From the NCBI GenBank assembly GCA_903918885.1, contig CAIXFY010000020.1:1-54700 (forward strand): a stretch of DNA of 54,700 nt, written 5' to 3'. A model generated the notes under the pieces. The model saw only the letters and a program-made list of their open reading frames with translations, searched no databases and was not told the origin of the DNA. Of this stretch, positions 27,036 to 36,146 are shown one piece after another (the first letter of the stretch is position 1; each line of letters starts with the position of its first letter). Source of the DNA: an uncultured Verrucomicrobia subdivision 3 bacterium (GTDB lineage Bacteria; Verrucomicrobiota; Verrucomicrobiia; Limisphaerales; UBA11358). Both the position numbers and the translations under genes were made by a program.

Positions 27036-28145
27036 GTGACCGCCAGCCCAAATCCGGCTCCCAATCCACGGCATGATGTCCGCGCCATCGCACGCGAATT
27101 CCAGACAGACGGCGAAATTGTTTCGGCGGAACCCTTCGGCAGCGGTCACATCAATGACACTTACCGCATCGTCTGCGTGTCGGGCGGCGTGCCGCAGCGG
27201 TTCATTTTGCAGCGGCTCAATCACACCGTTTTTCCGAATCCGCTCGCAGTGATGGAAAATCTCCAGCGCGTCACCGCGCACCTGGCAGAAAGATTTTCTG
27301 GCCAGCCGGACGCACATCGCCGCGCGCTCGCGCTCGTGCCCGCGCGCGACGGAAAGCCGTTTCATCGCGATGCCGCCGGCAATTTCTGGCGCGTCTTTCC
27401 GTTCATCGAAAAAACGCAGGCGGTGGACGTCGCCACTTCTCCGGCGCAGGCGTTTGCGGCGGCCAAGGCGTTTGGGCAATTTCAAAAACTTCTCGCCGAC
27501 CTGCCCGAGCCGAGGCTGCACGAGACGATTTCCGATTTTCATCACACGCCGAAGCGTCTGGCTGCGCTGGAAAAAGCCGTGGCTGCCGACGCGTTCAACC
27601 GCGCCGCGCTAGCGAAACCGGAAATCGAATTCGCCTTGCGGCACAAGGCGATTGGCGGCGCGCTGCTGGACGCCAACCTGCCGGAGCGCGTCACGCACAA
27701 CGACACCAAGATCAACAACGTGTTGCTCGACGACGCGACCGGCGAAGGCGTTTGCGTCATTGACCTCGATACGGTGATGCCCGGCCTCGCGCCCTGCGAT
27801 TTCGGCGATCTCGTGCGTTCGGCGGCGAATGTGGCGGCGGAAAATGAGCGCGATCTGGCGAAGGTGGAGATGAGCTTCCCGATTTTTGAATCGCTGCTGC
27901 GCGGCTATTTATCCGAGGCGGCGGAATTTTTGACGGCGGGAGAAAAAAGCCTGCTGCCGGTTTCCGGTCAGGTCATCACCTTTGAACTCGGACTGCGTTT
28001 TCTCACGGACTTTCTTTCCGGTGACGCTTATTTCAAGGTGCGGCGCGCGGGTGAAAATCTCGACCGCTGCCGCGTGCAGTTCAAATTGTTTGAATCCATC
28101 CGCCGACAGGAATCAGCGATGAGCAAACTGACGTCGGCGATTTAA
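27036..28145 (+). CDS. NahK-like sugar kinase (aminoglycoside phosphotransferase fold)
   Basis: A 369-residue protein. N-terminal GHINDTYRI and the second half VTHNDTKINNVLLDDATGEG, VIDLDTVMPGLAPCDFGDLV are the catalytic and metal-binding motifs of the N-acetylhexosamine-1-kinase (NahK) group, which phosphorylates GlcNAc/GalNAc or related sugars at C1. The exact sugar cannot be read. The annotation mucin-desulfatase that such proteins often get is misleading. The start is GTG 27036. It lies 9 bases after the FmdB gene; a phosphorylase or pyrophosphorylase partner is not next to it. Cytoplasmic. Confidence 0.8.
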   Translation: MTASPNPAPNPRHDVRAIAREFQTDGEIVSAEPFGSGHINDTYRIVCVSGGVPQRFILQRLNHTVFPNPLAVMENLQRVTAHLAERFSGQPDAHRRALALVPARDGKPFHRDAAGNFWRVFPFIEKTQAVDVATSPAQAFAAAKAFGQFQKLLADLPEPRLHETISDFHHTPKRLAALEKAVAADAFNRAALAKPEIEFALRHKAIGGALLDANLPERVTHNDTKINNVLLDDATGEGVCVIDLDTVMPGLAPCDFGDLVRSAANVAAENERDLAKVEMSFPIFESLLRGYLSEAAEFLTAGEKSLLPVSGQVITFELGLRFLTDFLSGDAYFKVRRAGENLDRCRVQFKLFESIRRQESAMSKLTSAI

Positions 28146-28156
28146 ACCGGCCACAG

Positions 28157-29233
28157 CTACGGCAAATATTTTTCCTCGCCGACTCTCAACGTGAGCGGTT
28201 CCGCCATGCCGTCAACTTCCAGCGCCACGCTGTCGGTGCGGATTTCGCGGCAGCGAATCTGCACCGTGCGATTTTGCAAGCTCACTTTTCTCGTTTCACC
28301 CGCCGCGAATGACACGCCGCTGATGATGACCCGACGTTTCGCGCCTTCGAGCATCAGCCCGTCCAACTTCAACGCCGCTGGCAGCAGTGCGGGCAAATTT
28401 GTAAACATCAGCGCCGGCTTCCGCACCGGCGCGGCCAGCGCGGAAACTTCCGTTTCCAATGCCGCCGTCGTGCCGTTTTTCACCCAGTTCTGGATGTAGG
28501 CGACGCCGTTTTCTTTTTCCAGCGCCACGAGTTTTTTGATTTCGCCGTGCGTGTAGGGATTGGCGAGGATTCGGCTAAGCTCTTCCGGTTGCGATTGCGC
28601 TTCCATCAGTTTGTAGGCGGACAATTCACAGATCGCCTCCACCGTGTCTGCCGCGATCGCGTGTTCCGGCGGACGGTTTTCGTTGATCCACAAATGCGTG
28701 TATTCATGCGCCGCCGTGGCAACCAACTCGGTGCGCCGCTGACCGCTCAACATCACCACCTCGTGCGTGCAGACGCCGCTTTTATTTTTGCGCGTGCTGG
28801 AAAAACCGAATTTGTGCAGGCCGTCGTCGCGGCCTTTTTCCGACCAGTAATCCACGTCAAACAAATCCACTTTCACCTCGGGAAAATTCAGCGCGAAACT
28901 GCGGCCGAACAATTCCATCAGTTCGCGGCGCGTGTCCACGAAAACCTCGCGCGCTTCCGCCGTATCGAGAATGGCATCCCGCTTGTCGAACCGGCAGATG
29001 AACCGTCCGTCGCCGGTTTTCACCGAACCATCTCCGACGCGGATGGGCAGGCCGCAGAGCGAGCAGTGGTTTTCCAGCTTGTAGCAATCGTCGCAAACCG
29101 CACCCCACTTGGACATCCAGATGCGGCCGGTCAACGGCGTCTTGCCACACACGACGCAGGTAAAATTCGTCTCGGCGGCGGAAGCAACGATGGCCGACGC
29201 GAACAAAAATAAGATGAGCGCGAGGCGGCGCAT
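28157..29233 (-). CDS. DA1-like peptidase with LIM-like zinc domain
   Basis: A 358-residue exported protein (signal peptide LILFLFASAIVASAAE). Residues 23-85 are cysteine-rich (CVVC, CDDC, HCSLC, CRFD spacing), much like a LIM domain. Residues about 175-215 carry AAHEYTHLWINEN and VEAICELSAYKLM, matching the HExxH...E(E/A)ICQ pattern of the DA1-type peptidases that in plants sit behind a LIM domain. Bacterial DA1-like proteins of this layout exist in several phyla. The C-terminal 100 residues are a beta-rich domain with no assignment. Its substrate is unknown. Confidence 0.7.
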   Translation of the reverse strand: MRRLALILFLFASAIVASAAETNFTCVVCGKTPLTGRIWMSKWGAVCDDCYKLENHCSLCGLPIRVGDGSVKTGDGRFICRFDKRDAILDTAEAREVFVDTRRELMELFGRSFALNFPEVKVDLFDVDYWSEKGRDDGLHKFGFSSTRKNKSGVCTHEVVMLSGQRRTELVATAAHEYTHLWINENRPPEHAIAADTVEAICELSAYKLMEAQSQPEELSRILANPYTHGEIKKLVALEKENGVAYIQNWVKNGTTAALETEVSALAAPVRKPALMFTNLPALLPAALKLDGLMLEGAKRRVIISGVSFAAGETRKVSLQNRTVQIRCREIRTDSVALEVDGMAEPLTLRVGEEKYLP

Positions 29234-29286
29234 TGAATATATTAGCTTCGCTGCGATGGCCTCTCCACCTGCAGTGGCTGGCTCAT

Positions 29287-30789
29287 TTACTGAACGACCA
29301 ACCCCGTGATTAAAGGCCAGTGTCGCTCGTCATCCTCTAAATAGATGTCCACCTTAACTGGAACGCGACGGGCAGTATATCCCTTTCCGCAATGGACAAA
29401 ACCTGACTTTATTTGCTTTGAAGCGAGTGGCAAATCGCCATAGCCGACGACATATTCTGACGTTTGATCAATAACTTCACCACTCAACGACGACCAGACG
29501 AATTTAAGTTCAACCCGCTTTAACGGATCGCGCCCAACATTCGTTACGCGATAGTCAACACGCGCCACCAACATATCATCTTCGCTGACACTTTTTGTTA
29601 TGTCGAAGGACTTCTTCACTACTTCAAATTTTACTAGCTCCGTTAGTTTTTGCACCTTGAACTCCACTGGCAAATCTTGAACAAGGGGGCAATCCTTTCC
29701 AGCCAAACTATAAAAAACGTCTAGGCTAAACTTCGACGTGTCTTGCAGTCCGTCTGTGAGAAAGAAACTGGTGTCGCTTTTAATCTCCTGTCCTGAACGA
29801 ACATTTTGCAGCAAGGCATTGCCGCTTGAAACAACTTTGCCGTTCCGTTTGAGCTGAAATTGCAAATAAGTTGACTCCCAAACTTGCAACGATTTGTTTT
29901 GCACCGTGAAATCGAGGCCAATCGAAAATTTATCAACCTTGTTACTGGTAATTGTGAACTGGATGTCCCACGGGAAAATGGGTTTATCCCAACTGCTTAA
30001 CTTGCTCAACTTGAAAACAACCGCGAGAGCATTTGTGTCGTTCTTATCCCAAGCACCGAAGGGGTCGCCATCGCGTAGCAGTTTGATGTTGGACTTAACT
30101 TGATCTGTAAATCCAGACTTAATAAATCGCCTCACAATTGCATCCATGATTTCTTGATCCCGAAAAAGTTTCCACCCTTCAGACTCTTTGATAAATTTGA
30201 ACTCCCTCCGACCTTCCTCGATGCTGCCTGAACCTTGGATGGTGCGTCTGGCGTTAGCCACACCACATTTCCCCAGTGTGCCGTCTTGGAATCTGACCGA
30301 TTCCAAGCCAATAAACTCATACTTATGGTTGTCATCCATAAGGTCTTTCACGTCCTCGGTCGTCAAGGCAGAACGACAGGAAACCGACATCGAGTCCTGA
30401 AGTGCTTTGGCGTCGTGGTTGTTCACAGCGTTGTAAAAATCTTTGCATAGATTTTTCATCGCCTGAACATCTTCCGAATCTTCAACGGTCTCGCCCTGAC
30501 TCCGCGCAATAGGTTGGCTTTGGGAAACGGCAGGATTCGCAATCTGATTCTCCACGGGGCGATTAATTTTTGCGGCTTTTTTTGGGAGATGTTCCCAGAC
30601 AAGTGCCCCCAAAAGGCAGATTATGATAAATCCGAAAACACCACTGACAATCCACGCCATCGGGAGCTTTGGCTTGGGGAGGAGGATTGATTCACCACAG
30701 TGAGGGCAAGCCGCAACCTGGCCGGCCATTTCGTTTGGAAAAGCCACATGGCCTGCACATTTAGGACAACTTGTTTTTGATTCGCTCAT
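29287..30789 (-). CDS. zinc-ribbon membrane protein, unknown
   Basis: A 500-residue protein. N-terminal CPKC...CPHC zinc ribbon (residues 8-33), then one membrane helix (about residues 45-68, IVSGVFGFIIICLLGALVW), then a large external domain of about 430 residues in which residues 110-200 form an alpha-beta region (DFYNAVNNHDAKALQD, like NTF2-type domains) and the rest is strand-rich. Base composition is lower in GC than in the flanking genes. The same ribbon appears at 50199 and in the kinase at 52762. Function unknown. Confidence 0.65.
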   Translation of the reverse strand: MSESKTSCPKCAGHVAFPNEMAGQVAACPHCGESILLPKPKLPMAWIVSGVFGFIIICLLGALVWEHLPKKAAKINRPVENQIANPAVSQSQPIARSQGETVEDSEDVQAMKNLCKDFYNAVNNHDAKALQDSMSVSCRSALTTEDVKDLMDDNHKYEFIGLESVRFQDGTLGKCGVANARRTIQGSGSIEEGRREFKFIKESEGWKLFRDQEIMDAIVRRFIKSGFTDQVKSNIKLLRDGDPFGAWDKNDTNALAVVFKLSKLSSWDKPIFPWDIQFTITSNKVDKFSIGLDFTVQNKSLQVWESTYLQFQLKRNGKVVSSGNALLQNVRSGQEIKSDTSFFLTDGLQDTSKFSLDVFYSLAGKDCPLVQDLPVEFKVQKLTELVKFEVVKKSFDITKSVSEDDMLVARVDYRVTNVGRDPLKRVELKFVWSSLSGEVIDQTSEYVVGYGDLPLASKQIKSGFVHCGKGYTARRVPVKVDIYLEDDERHWPLITGLVVQ

Positions 30790-30839
30790 AGCCCTTTATT
30801 TGAAAGAAATACTTCTTGGAGTCTGCTTGCAAGCACATT

Positions 30840-32042
30840 TCACATCGTCAGCGCCGCGTCCCAATCTTTCCACACCGGCTCGTAGCCGAGGTTGCGGATT
30901 TGCGCCGCCACCTCGTGCGGCGGGCGTTCGTCGGCGATTTGAAATTGCCCCGTCGCATTCGTCGCGCGCTCCGGCTGCACGGCCCATTCGCTGGAACCGG
31001 AAGCCAGTTCCTTGATGACGCCGCGCTCGGTGTGGTGGATTTTTTCCTTGCCCGCGCCGGTGTAGCCGCCCGGTTCGGTGCGCGCGCCGGCGCTCATCAT
31101 CGTGATGCCGAGCGGAATGAGGCCGTTTCGCAGTCTTGCCGGCTCGCGCGTGGAAAGCACGAGGCCGACATCGGGAAACATCAGCCGGAACGCGCAGACG
31201 AGCTGCACGAGTTCGCGGTCGCCAAGATGCGTGAGCGGCTGGAACTCGCCCGCGCACGGCCGCAGGCGCGGCAGCGAAATCGTGATGGCGGCCTTCCAAC
31301 AGTTGCGCAGCAAATATTCCGCGTGCGCCGCCACGCTCAACGCCTCGTAACGCCAGTCCGCCAGTCCGTAGAGCGGGCTGATGCCGAGCCGGCGAAATCC
31401 GGCGGCGTAGGCGCGTTCCGGCGTTTCGAGCCGCCAGTCGAAATTGCGCTTCGGCCCGGCGGTGTGCATTTGCGAGTAGATTTCGCGGTCGTAGGTTTCC
31501 TGATAAACGATCAGTCCGTCCGAACCGGCGGCGACGAGCGGACGATAATCTTCCGTTTCCATCGGGCCGACTTCGAGCGAGATGCTGGGCCAGTCGGCGT
31601 GTAGCGCGGCGATGCAATCGCGCATGTAGCCGTTGGAAACAAATTTCGGATGTTCGCCCGCGACGAGGAGCAGATTGCGAAAGCCCTGCGCCTTTAACTC
31701 CGCCGCCTCGCGCCGCACTTCGTCAAGCGAGAGCGTGACGCGGAGAATCGGGTTGTCGCGCGAAAAGCCGCAGTAGGAACAATTGTTGATGCACTCGTTG
31801 GAAAGGTAGAGCGGCGCGAACAGTCGGATGACTTTGCCGAACCGCTGCTGCGTCATGAGCTGCGCGCGGCGGCAAAGCGCTTCCAAGTTTTCCGCAGCGG
31901 CGGGCGAAATCAGCGCAGCGAAATCGGCGAGCGAAATCTTGGGTTTGCCGGCGGCATCGCGCGCGGTGGCGGCATCGGTGGCGAGCGACTTTTTGACGAG
32001 CGCTTCCAGCGGTAACGAATTAAATTCAGGGACAAAACTCAC
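30840..32042 (-). CDS. thiH: 2-iminoacetate synthase ThiH
   Basis: Radical-SAM enzyme that cleaves tyrosine to give dehydroglycine for thiamine thiazole. The 400-residue product has the cluster-binding CINNCSYCGF (CxxxCxxC) after NLYLSN-like PLYLSNEC. Downstream are EVGPMETEDY and YQETYDREIY, then the C-terminal half with GLVLSTREPARLR. No thiG, thiS or thiF neighbour is in the window. HydG and related proteins are homologous but need a hydrogenase, of which there is no sign. Confidence 0.85.
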   Translation of the reverse strand: MSFVPEFNSLPLEALVKKSLATDAATARDAAGKPKISLADFAALISPAAAENLEALCRRAQLMTQQRFGKVIRLFAPLYLSNECINNCSYCGFSRDNPILRVTLSLDEVRREAAELKAQGFRNLLLVAGEHPKFVSNGYMRDCIAALHADWPSISLEVGPMETEDYRPLVAAGSDGLIVYQETYDREIYSQMHTAGPKRNFDWRLETPERAYAAGFRRLGISPLYGLADWRYEALSVAAHAEYLLRNCWKAAITISLPRLRPCAGEFQPLTHLGDRELVQLVCAFRLMFPDVGLVLSTREPARLRNGLIPLGITMMSAGARTEPGGYTGAGKEKIHHTERGVIKELASGSSEWAVQPERATNATGQFQIADERPPHEVAAQIRNLGYEPVWKDWDAALTM

Positions 32043-32082
32043 GCAATTAATCTAGCAGAGAAGCAATCGAAGTCGAGGCGGT

Positions 32083-32155
32083 GAACCGCGAAATACACGA
32101 ACCACGCGAAAGGAATTTAAAAATTTGTTCGCGTATTTGGCGTATTTCGCGGTTA
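32083..32155. repeat. inverted word repeat, family A
   Basis: Arms GAACCGCGAAATACACGAAC and GTATTTCGCGGTT are inverted copies. It fills most of the 125 bases between the divergent thiH and aminotransferase starts and ends 12 bases before the latter, so the promoters for both genes must lie in or very near it. Confidence 0.8.
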
Positions 32156-32167
32156 AAATTTCCCTGA

Positions 32168-33493
32168 ATGAAAACCGCCTTGTCCGCGCTGGGTCAGCGC
32201 ACTGCACCGCCCGCCATCTCGTGGCTGATAAAATACGCGCTATCACGGCCAAAACTGATTTCGCTCGCCGCCGGCTTCACGGATAACGCCACGCTGCCAG
32301 TGGAAATTTCGCGCAAGCTGTTGGACGAAATTTTGCGGACGCCGAAAACCGGCCAGCCCGCGCTGCAATACGGCACCACCGCCGGCGAGGAAAAATTGCG
32401 CCAGCTCACCGCGTCGCACCTGCAAAAGCTCGACGGCGGCCACGATAGCGCGCACGCGCCGGAGCACACCATCATTACCGGCGGCTCGCAGCAGTTTCTC
32501 TACATGACGCTCGAGGCGTTGTGCGATCAGGGCGACATTATGCTCGTCGAAGATCCGACCTATTTCGTTTTCCTGAGCATTCTCCAAAGTCGTGGCATCA
32601 AGTCCCGCGGCGTGAAGCTGGAACGCGACGGCATCAATTTGGCGCATTTGGAAAAACTTTTGGAACGGCTAAAAAAATCCGGCGAACTGCGCCGAGTGAA
32701 AGCGCTTTATCTCGTCACCTATTTTCAAAATCCCACCGGCGCGACGACAACGCTGGCCAAGAAGCGCGCGGCGCTGAAGCTGCTCAAAAAATACGAGCGC
32801 GCCGCCGGCCATCCGATTTATCTGCTCGAAGACGCGGCCTATCGCGAACTATTTTTTGCGCCTGTAGCGGCGGTCTGTGACCGTCGTTCTTCGGCGCACG
32901 GTCGGCGGTCACAGACCGCCACTACAGAAACGCCACCAACGGCTTTGACGCTGCCCGGCGCGAAGGCGCGCGTAATTTACGCCGGCACTTACAGCAAGCC
33001 GTTCGCGACCGGCGTGCGCGTGGGTTTTGGCATTTTGCCGGAACCGGTTTACACCGCCGTTTTGCGCATCAAGGGCAACCACGATTTCGGCACGGCGAAC
33101 CTGTTGCAACATCTGCTCGCCCGCGCGCTGGCGAGCGGCGACTATGACCAGCAGGTGGCGAAGGCGCGGAAAAATTACGCGCGCAAGGCGGCGGTGATGC
33201 GTCGCGCGCTGGCGGAACATTTTCCGGCGTGCGTGGAAATTTGGGAGGCCGGCGGCGGGCTTTATTTCTGGGCGCGGCTGCCGAAGGGAATTTCCAGTGG
33301 CGTGAACTCAAAAATCTTCCAAGCCGCGCTGAAGAATGATGTTCTCTACGTTCCCGGCGAACTTTGTTACGCCGACGATTCTTCGCGCCGCAAGCCGGAC
33401 AACGAAATGCGCATCAGCTTCGGCAATGCGAGCGAGGAAAATATTCGCGTCGGCATTGCGCGACTCGGCGCGGTGTTGAAGCGGTTCGCCTGA
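32168..33493 (+). CDS. PLP-dependent aminotransferase (class I/II, MocR-like domain only)
   Basis: A 441-residue aminotransferase lacking a GntR head. It has TGGSQQFLYM, the substrate/PLP loop YLVTYFQNPTGAT, DAAYRE, and the PLP lysine in YAGTYSKPFATGVRVG. The small domain ends the protein with MRISFGNASEENI. Residues about 233-254 (VAAVCDRRSSAHGRRSQTAT) are encoded by a 66-base palindrome and have no counterpart in relatives, where the chain goes directly to the segment leading to RVIYxGTxSK. The length without it is normal. Substrate unknown; alpha-aminoadipate- or aromatic-type transaminases are the closest groups. Cytoplasmic. Confidence 0.85.
   Translation: MKTALSALGQRTAPPAISWLIKYALSRPKLISLAAGFTDNATLPVEISRKLLDEILRTPKTGQPALQYGTTAGEEKLRQLTASHLQKLDGGHDSAHAPEHTIITGGSQQFLYMTLEALCDQGDIMLVEDPTYFVFLSILQSRGIKSRGVKLERDGINLAHLEKLLERLKKSGELRRVKALYLVTYFQNPTGATTTLAKKRAALKLLKKYERAAGHPIYLLEDAAYRELFFAPVAAVCDRRSSAHGRRSQTATTETPPTALTLPGAKARVIYAGTYSKPFATGVRVGFGILPEPVYTAVLRIKGNHDFGTANLLQHLLARALASGDYDQQVAKARKNYARKAAVMRRALAEHFPACVEIWEAGGGLYFWARLPKGISSGVNSKIFQAALKNDVLYVPGELCYADDSSRRKPDNEMRISFGNASEENIRVGIARLGAVLKRFA
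32862..32927 (+). repeat. 66-base palindrome inserted in frame in the aminotransferase
   Basis: Left arm 32862-32883 and right arm 32906-32927 (22 bases each) are inverted copies with a single mismatch; the core word is GGCGGTCTGTGACCG. The total length, 66 bases, is a multiple of three, so the host frame is kept open and 22 residues are added. It lies outside the PLP loop. Confidence 0.85.
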
Positions 33494-33538
33494 AGGTCGG
33501 GCGTTGCGCGTTGGGAAGTTTGACGGTAGCTTGCGCGC

Positions 33539-35257
33539 GTGTCGGGAATTGCCAGCCAACTAAAATCGTCACAACTGCTCCTGCTGCTACGGACGAATGC
33601 GGTGCACAGTTGGCGGCGGTTGCTCTCGGTGCGCGAACAATCGCGGTTGCTCACGGGCATCATCGGGCTGTTCATGGCGGCGTATCTGGTGCTGGCGTTC
33701 GAGCTGTTTTTTCACGGGATGCAGTTTATCGCGAAGTTTCCCGGTCTTGGCGCGGTGCTGACGGAGCGGCTGCTCTACACGCTGTTCGCGTTTCTGTTCG
33801 CGCTGCTGCTATTGAGCAATCTGATCATTTCCTACACGAACCTATTTCGCAACCGCGAGACGGCGTTTCTGCTGACGCTGCCGGTTTCCAGCCAGACGAT
33901 TTTCCGGTGGAAATTCATCGAGTCCATGATTCTGTCGTCGTGGGCGTTTTTATTTTTGATCGCGCCGCTGCTGGCGGCTTTCGGCCTGGTGCGCGAGGTG
34001 CCGTGGCATTTTTATCCGGTCACTGTGCTGCTCATCGGGCTGTTCATCATTTTGCCGTGCGTGTTCGGTTCGGCGCTGGCTATTGCCATCGGGCGGCATT
34101 TGGATCGGAAAAATTTTCAGATCCTCGTCATCCTGCTGGCGGTGGTGCTGCTGGCCTTCGTGGCGTTCTGGTGGAAGACGAATCCCGTGGACGACGACTT
34201 GCTCGACCGGCGCACGCTGGAGGCGCTCGACAAGCTGCTGGCGAAGACGCGTTTCACGCTATTTCCGTTTCTGCCGAGCTACGCGCTGTCCGGTGCGGTG
34301 CTGCAATGGGCCGAGGGCGTTACGCGCAGCGCGGTGTTTTTTTCGGCGGTGCTGTTGAGCAACACGCTTTTTTTTGGCAGCCTCGCTTTCACGCGGTTTG
34401 GAAATATTTTTTACGACACGGCCTCGGCGGTGCAAAGCCGTTCGGGCGGCGCCTTCCAATTTAATTTTTTCCGCGCGCGCAAAAACGATTCGGCCGAACC
34501 GGGCTTTTTGGAAAACCTTTTTGGAAAATTATTCTGGCTCCAGCCCGATACCCGCGCGCTGGCCGTGAAGGACATGCGGATGTTCTGGCGTGACACGACG
34601 CAATGGGGTCAGTCGGTGATGTTTTTCGGACTGCTCGGTGCTTACATCATCAACCTCCGGAATTTTACACATCAGCTCACGAGCCCGTTTTGGATTCACG
34701 CCGTCGCATTTTTAAATCTTGGTGCTTGCGCGTTCAACCTTGCGTCGCTAACCACGCGCTTTGTCTTCCCGCAATTTTCGCTTGAGGGTCGCCGACTGTG
34801 GATTGTCGGGATGTCGCCGATGGGTTTGGAGCGCATCGTCAAAACCAAATATTGGCTGGCCAGCGCGCTGTCGCTGGTGGTCACACTGCTGCTGGTCACG
34901 CTCTCGTGTTATCTGCTCCAGATGCCGTGGGCGGACGTCGCGTTTTTCGGCGCGGTGGTGACAGTGATGACTTTTACGCTCAACGGACTGGCGGTCGGCC
35001 TCGGCGTTCTCTATCCGAATGTCAAGGAGACGAACCCGAACAAGATCGTCAGCGGCTTCGGCGGGACGCTGTGTTTCGTGTTGAGTTCGGTTTACATCAT
35101 CGCCTCGCTCACGCTACTGGTGGCGGGCGGCGGCGGCTTTCAATCCCACACCGGACTGACGGTGGCATGCATCATCGGGTTTGTGGTGCTCTCGTTTGTC
35201 ATCGGCTGGCTGCCGATGAAATGGGGACTGAAACGGTTGGGAAACTTCGAGGCGTGA
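33539..35257 (+). CDS. ABC-2-type permease-like membrane protein
   Basis: A 572-residue integral membrane protein with about twelve helices in two blocks, joined by a soluble part near residues 225-345 (RRTLEALDKLLAKTRF; FFRARKNDSAEPG). The FFRNRETAFLLTLPVSSQTIFRWKF-type segment after the second helix resembles the coupling region of ABC-2 exporters. No ATP-binding partner gene is adjacent. The start is GTG 33539. It is convergent with coaB; the two genes meet without a gap. Confidence 0.75.
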   Translation: MSGIASQLKSSQLLLLLRTNAVHSWRRLLSVREQSRLLTGIIGLFMAAYLVLAFELFFHGMQFIAKFPGLGAVLTERLLYTLFAFLFALLLLSNLIISYTNLFRNRETAFLLTLPVSSQTIFRWKFIESMILSSWAFLFLIAPLLAAFGLVREVPWHFYPVTVLLIGLFIILPCVFGSALAIAIGRHLDRKNFQILVILLAVVLLAFVAFWWKTNPVDDDLLDRRTLEALDKLLAKTRFTLFPFLPSYALSGAVLQWAEGVTRSAVFFSAVLLSNTLFFGSLAFTRFGNIFYDTASAVQSRSGGAFQFNFFRARKNDSAEPGFLENLFGKLFWLQPDTRALAVKDMRMFWRDTTQWGQSVMFFGLLGAYIINLRNFTHQLTSPFWIHAVAFLNLGACAFNLASLTTRFVFPQFSLEGRRLWIVGMSPMGLERIVKTKYWLASALSLVVTLLLVTLSCYLLQMPWADVAFFGAVVTVMTFTLNGLAVGLGVLYPNVKETNPNKIVSGFGGTLCFVLSSVYIIASLTLLVAGGGGFQSHTGLTVACIIGFVVLSFVIGWLPMKWGLKRLGNFEA

Positions 35258-35899
35258 CTAGACGGAGGCGAGGGCGGCGAACAATTTTCCATTATCCGCA
35301 AAATGCCTTTTTCCGCGGGGCGTGACGAGATTGAATCCCTTGCCGTAAGCCGGACCGTTGGCTACGCAGGCATCGGTGAAACAATCGGCGATTTGTTTTC
35401 GCGCCGACCGCAGCGCGTCCGCGCGCCCGCCGTTGGCTTCAAATTTCCAGCCCACGATTTTGGTTTCCGGAAACCAGCCGCGCAGTTCCGCGATGATTTT
35501 CGGCGTCGGCACGAGTTCCGCCAGCAGGTTGCCGCCACGCGTGGAAATTTTTTTCGATGGCTTGAGCGGGTGAAATTTTCCATCCGCTTCGCGCGTGAAC
35601 ATGTTTCCAAAACCAAAATCACTCACCGCTGCCGCGTGAAAAATGGCGTCCACCTTTTTTCCGCGAAACGATTTCAGCTTCGCCCGCAAATCCGCCGTGG
35701 TGGAAAAATTTTTTACCGTTCGCGCCTTGCGTTCGCCCGGCCAGGTGGCGGATTCGCCAATGAGTAAAGTTACTTTGTGTCCGCGCGCCGTGAGAAAGTT
35801 GGCAAGTTCCGTGCCGAGGCGTCCCGTGGAAAAATTGGTCAGCCGCCGCACGTCGTCCATCGGTTCAAAGGTCGGCCCGGCGGTGACGAGACAGTTCAT
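35258..35899 (-). CDS. coaB: phosphopantothenoylcysteine synthetase (CoaB domain only)
   Basis: Second half of the usual CoaBC protein, here alone: 213 residues with TAGPTFEPMDDVRRLTNFSTG (nucleotide-binding) at the start and FHAAAVSDF later, motifs of the ligase that joins cysteine to 4'-phosphopantothenate. The CoaC flavoprotein decarboxylase domain is not attached, so it must be encoded elsewhere. Standalone CoaB proteins of this length are known from other bacteria. Convergent with the permease gene, whose stop codon it meets. Confidence 0.85.
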   Translation of the reverse strand: MNCLVTAGPTFEPMDDVRRLTNFSTGRLGTELANFLTARGHKVTLLIGESATWPGERKARTVKNFSTTADLRAKLKSFRGKKVDAIFHAAAVSDFGFGNMFTREADGKFHPLKPSKKISTRGGNLLAELVPTPKIIAELRGWFPETKIVGWKFEANGGRADALRSARKQIADCFTDACVANGPAYGKGFNLVTPRGKRHFADNGKLFAALASV

Positions 35900-35972
35900 G
35901 GCGATAGCATAAGCGACGGGTAAGTTTTCGGAAAGTTGATTAGGCGAAACCCATGGCCGCCACCAAGAGCCG

Positions 35973-36101
35973 TCACGGAAGGCTCGGACGGTTCAAAAAC
36001 CACATGACGACAACCGTGAGAATCACCAGTATCGTCGCAAATAAAACGGTGAAAAACCGCATTTGTTTCTGGTGCGCCGAAGGTGTCCTTTTTTGCCTCA
36101 T
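35973..36101 (-). CDS. small membrane protein (42 aa)
   Basis: ATG-started, 42 residues: a basic N-terminus (MRQKRTPSAHQKQMRFF), one membrane helix (TVLFATILVILTVVVMWFL) and a short tail NRPSLP. The basic start suggests its N-terminus is cytoplasmic. It lies between coaB and the DUF554 gene, 45 bases from the latter's stop. No family recognised. Confidence 0.55.
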   Translation of the reverse strand: MRQKRTPSAHQKQMRFFTVLFATILVILTVVVMWFLNRPSLP

Positions 36102-36146
36102 CCCGTTTCGAGACTAGGTTTTTCCCTTATTTCCGACAAGTTAATT

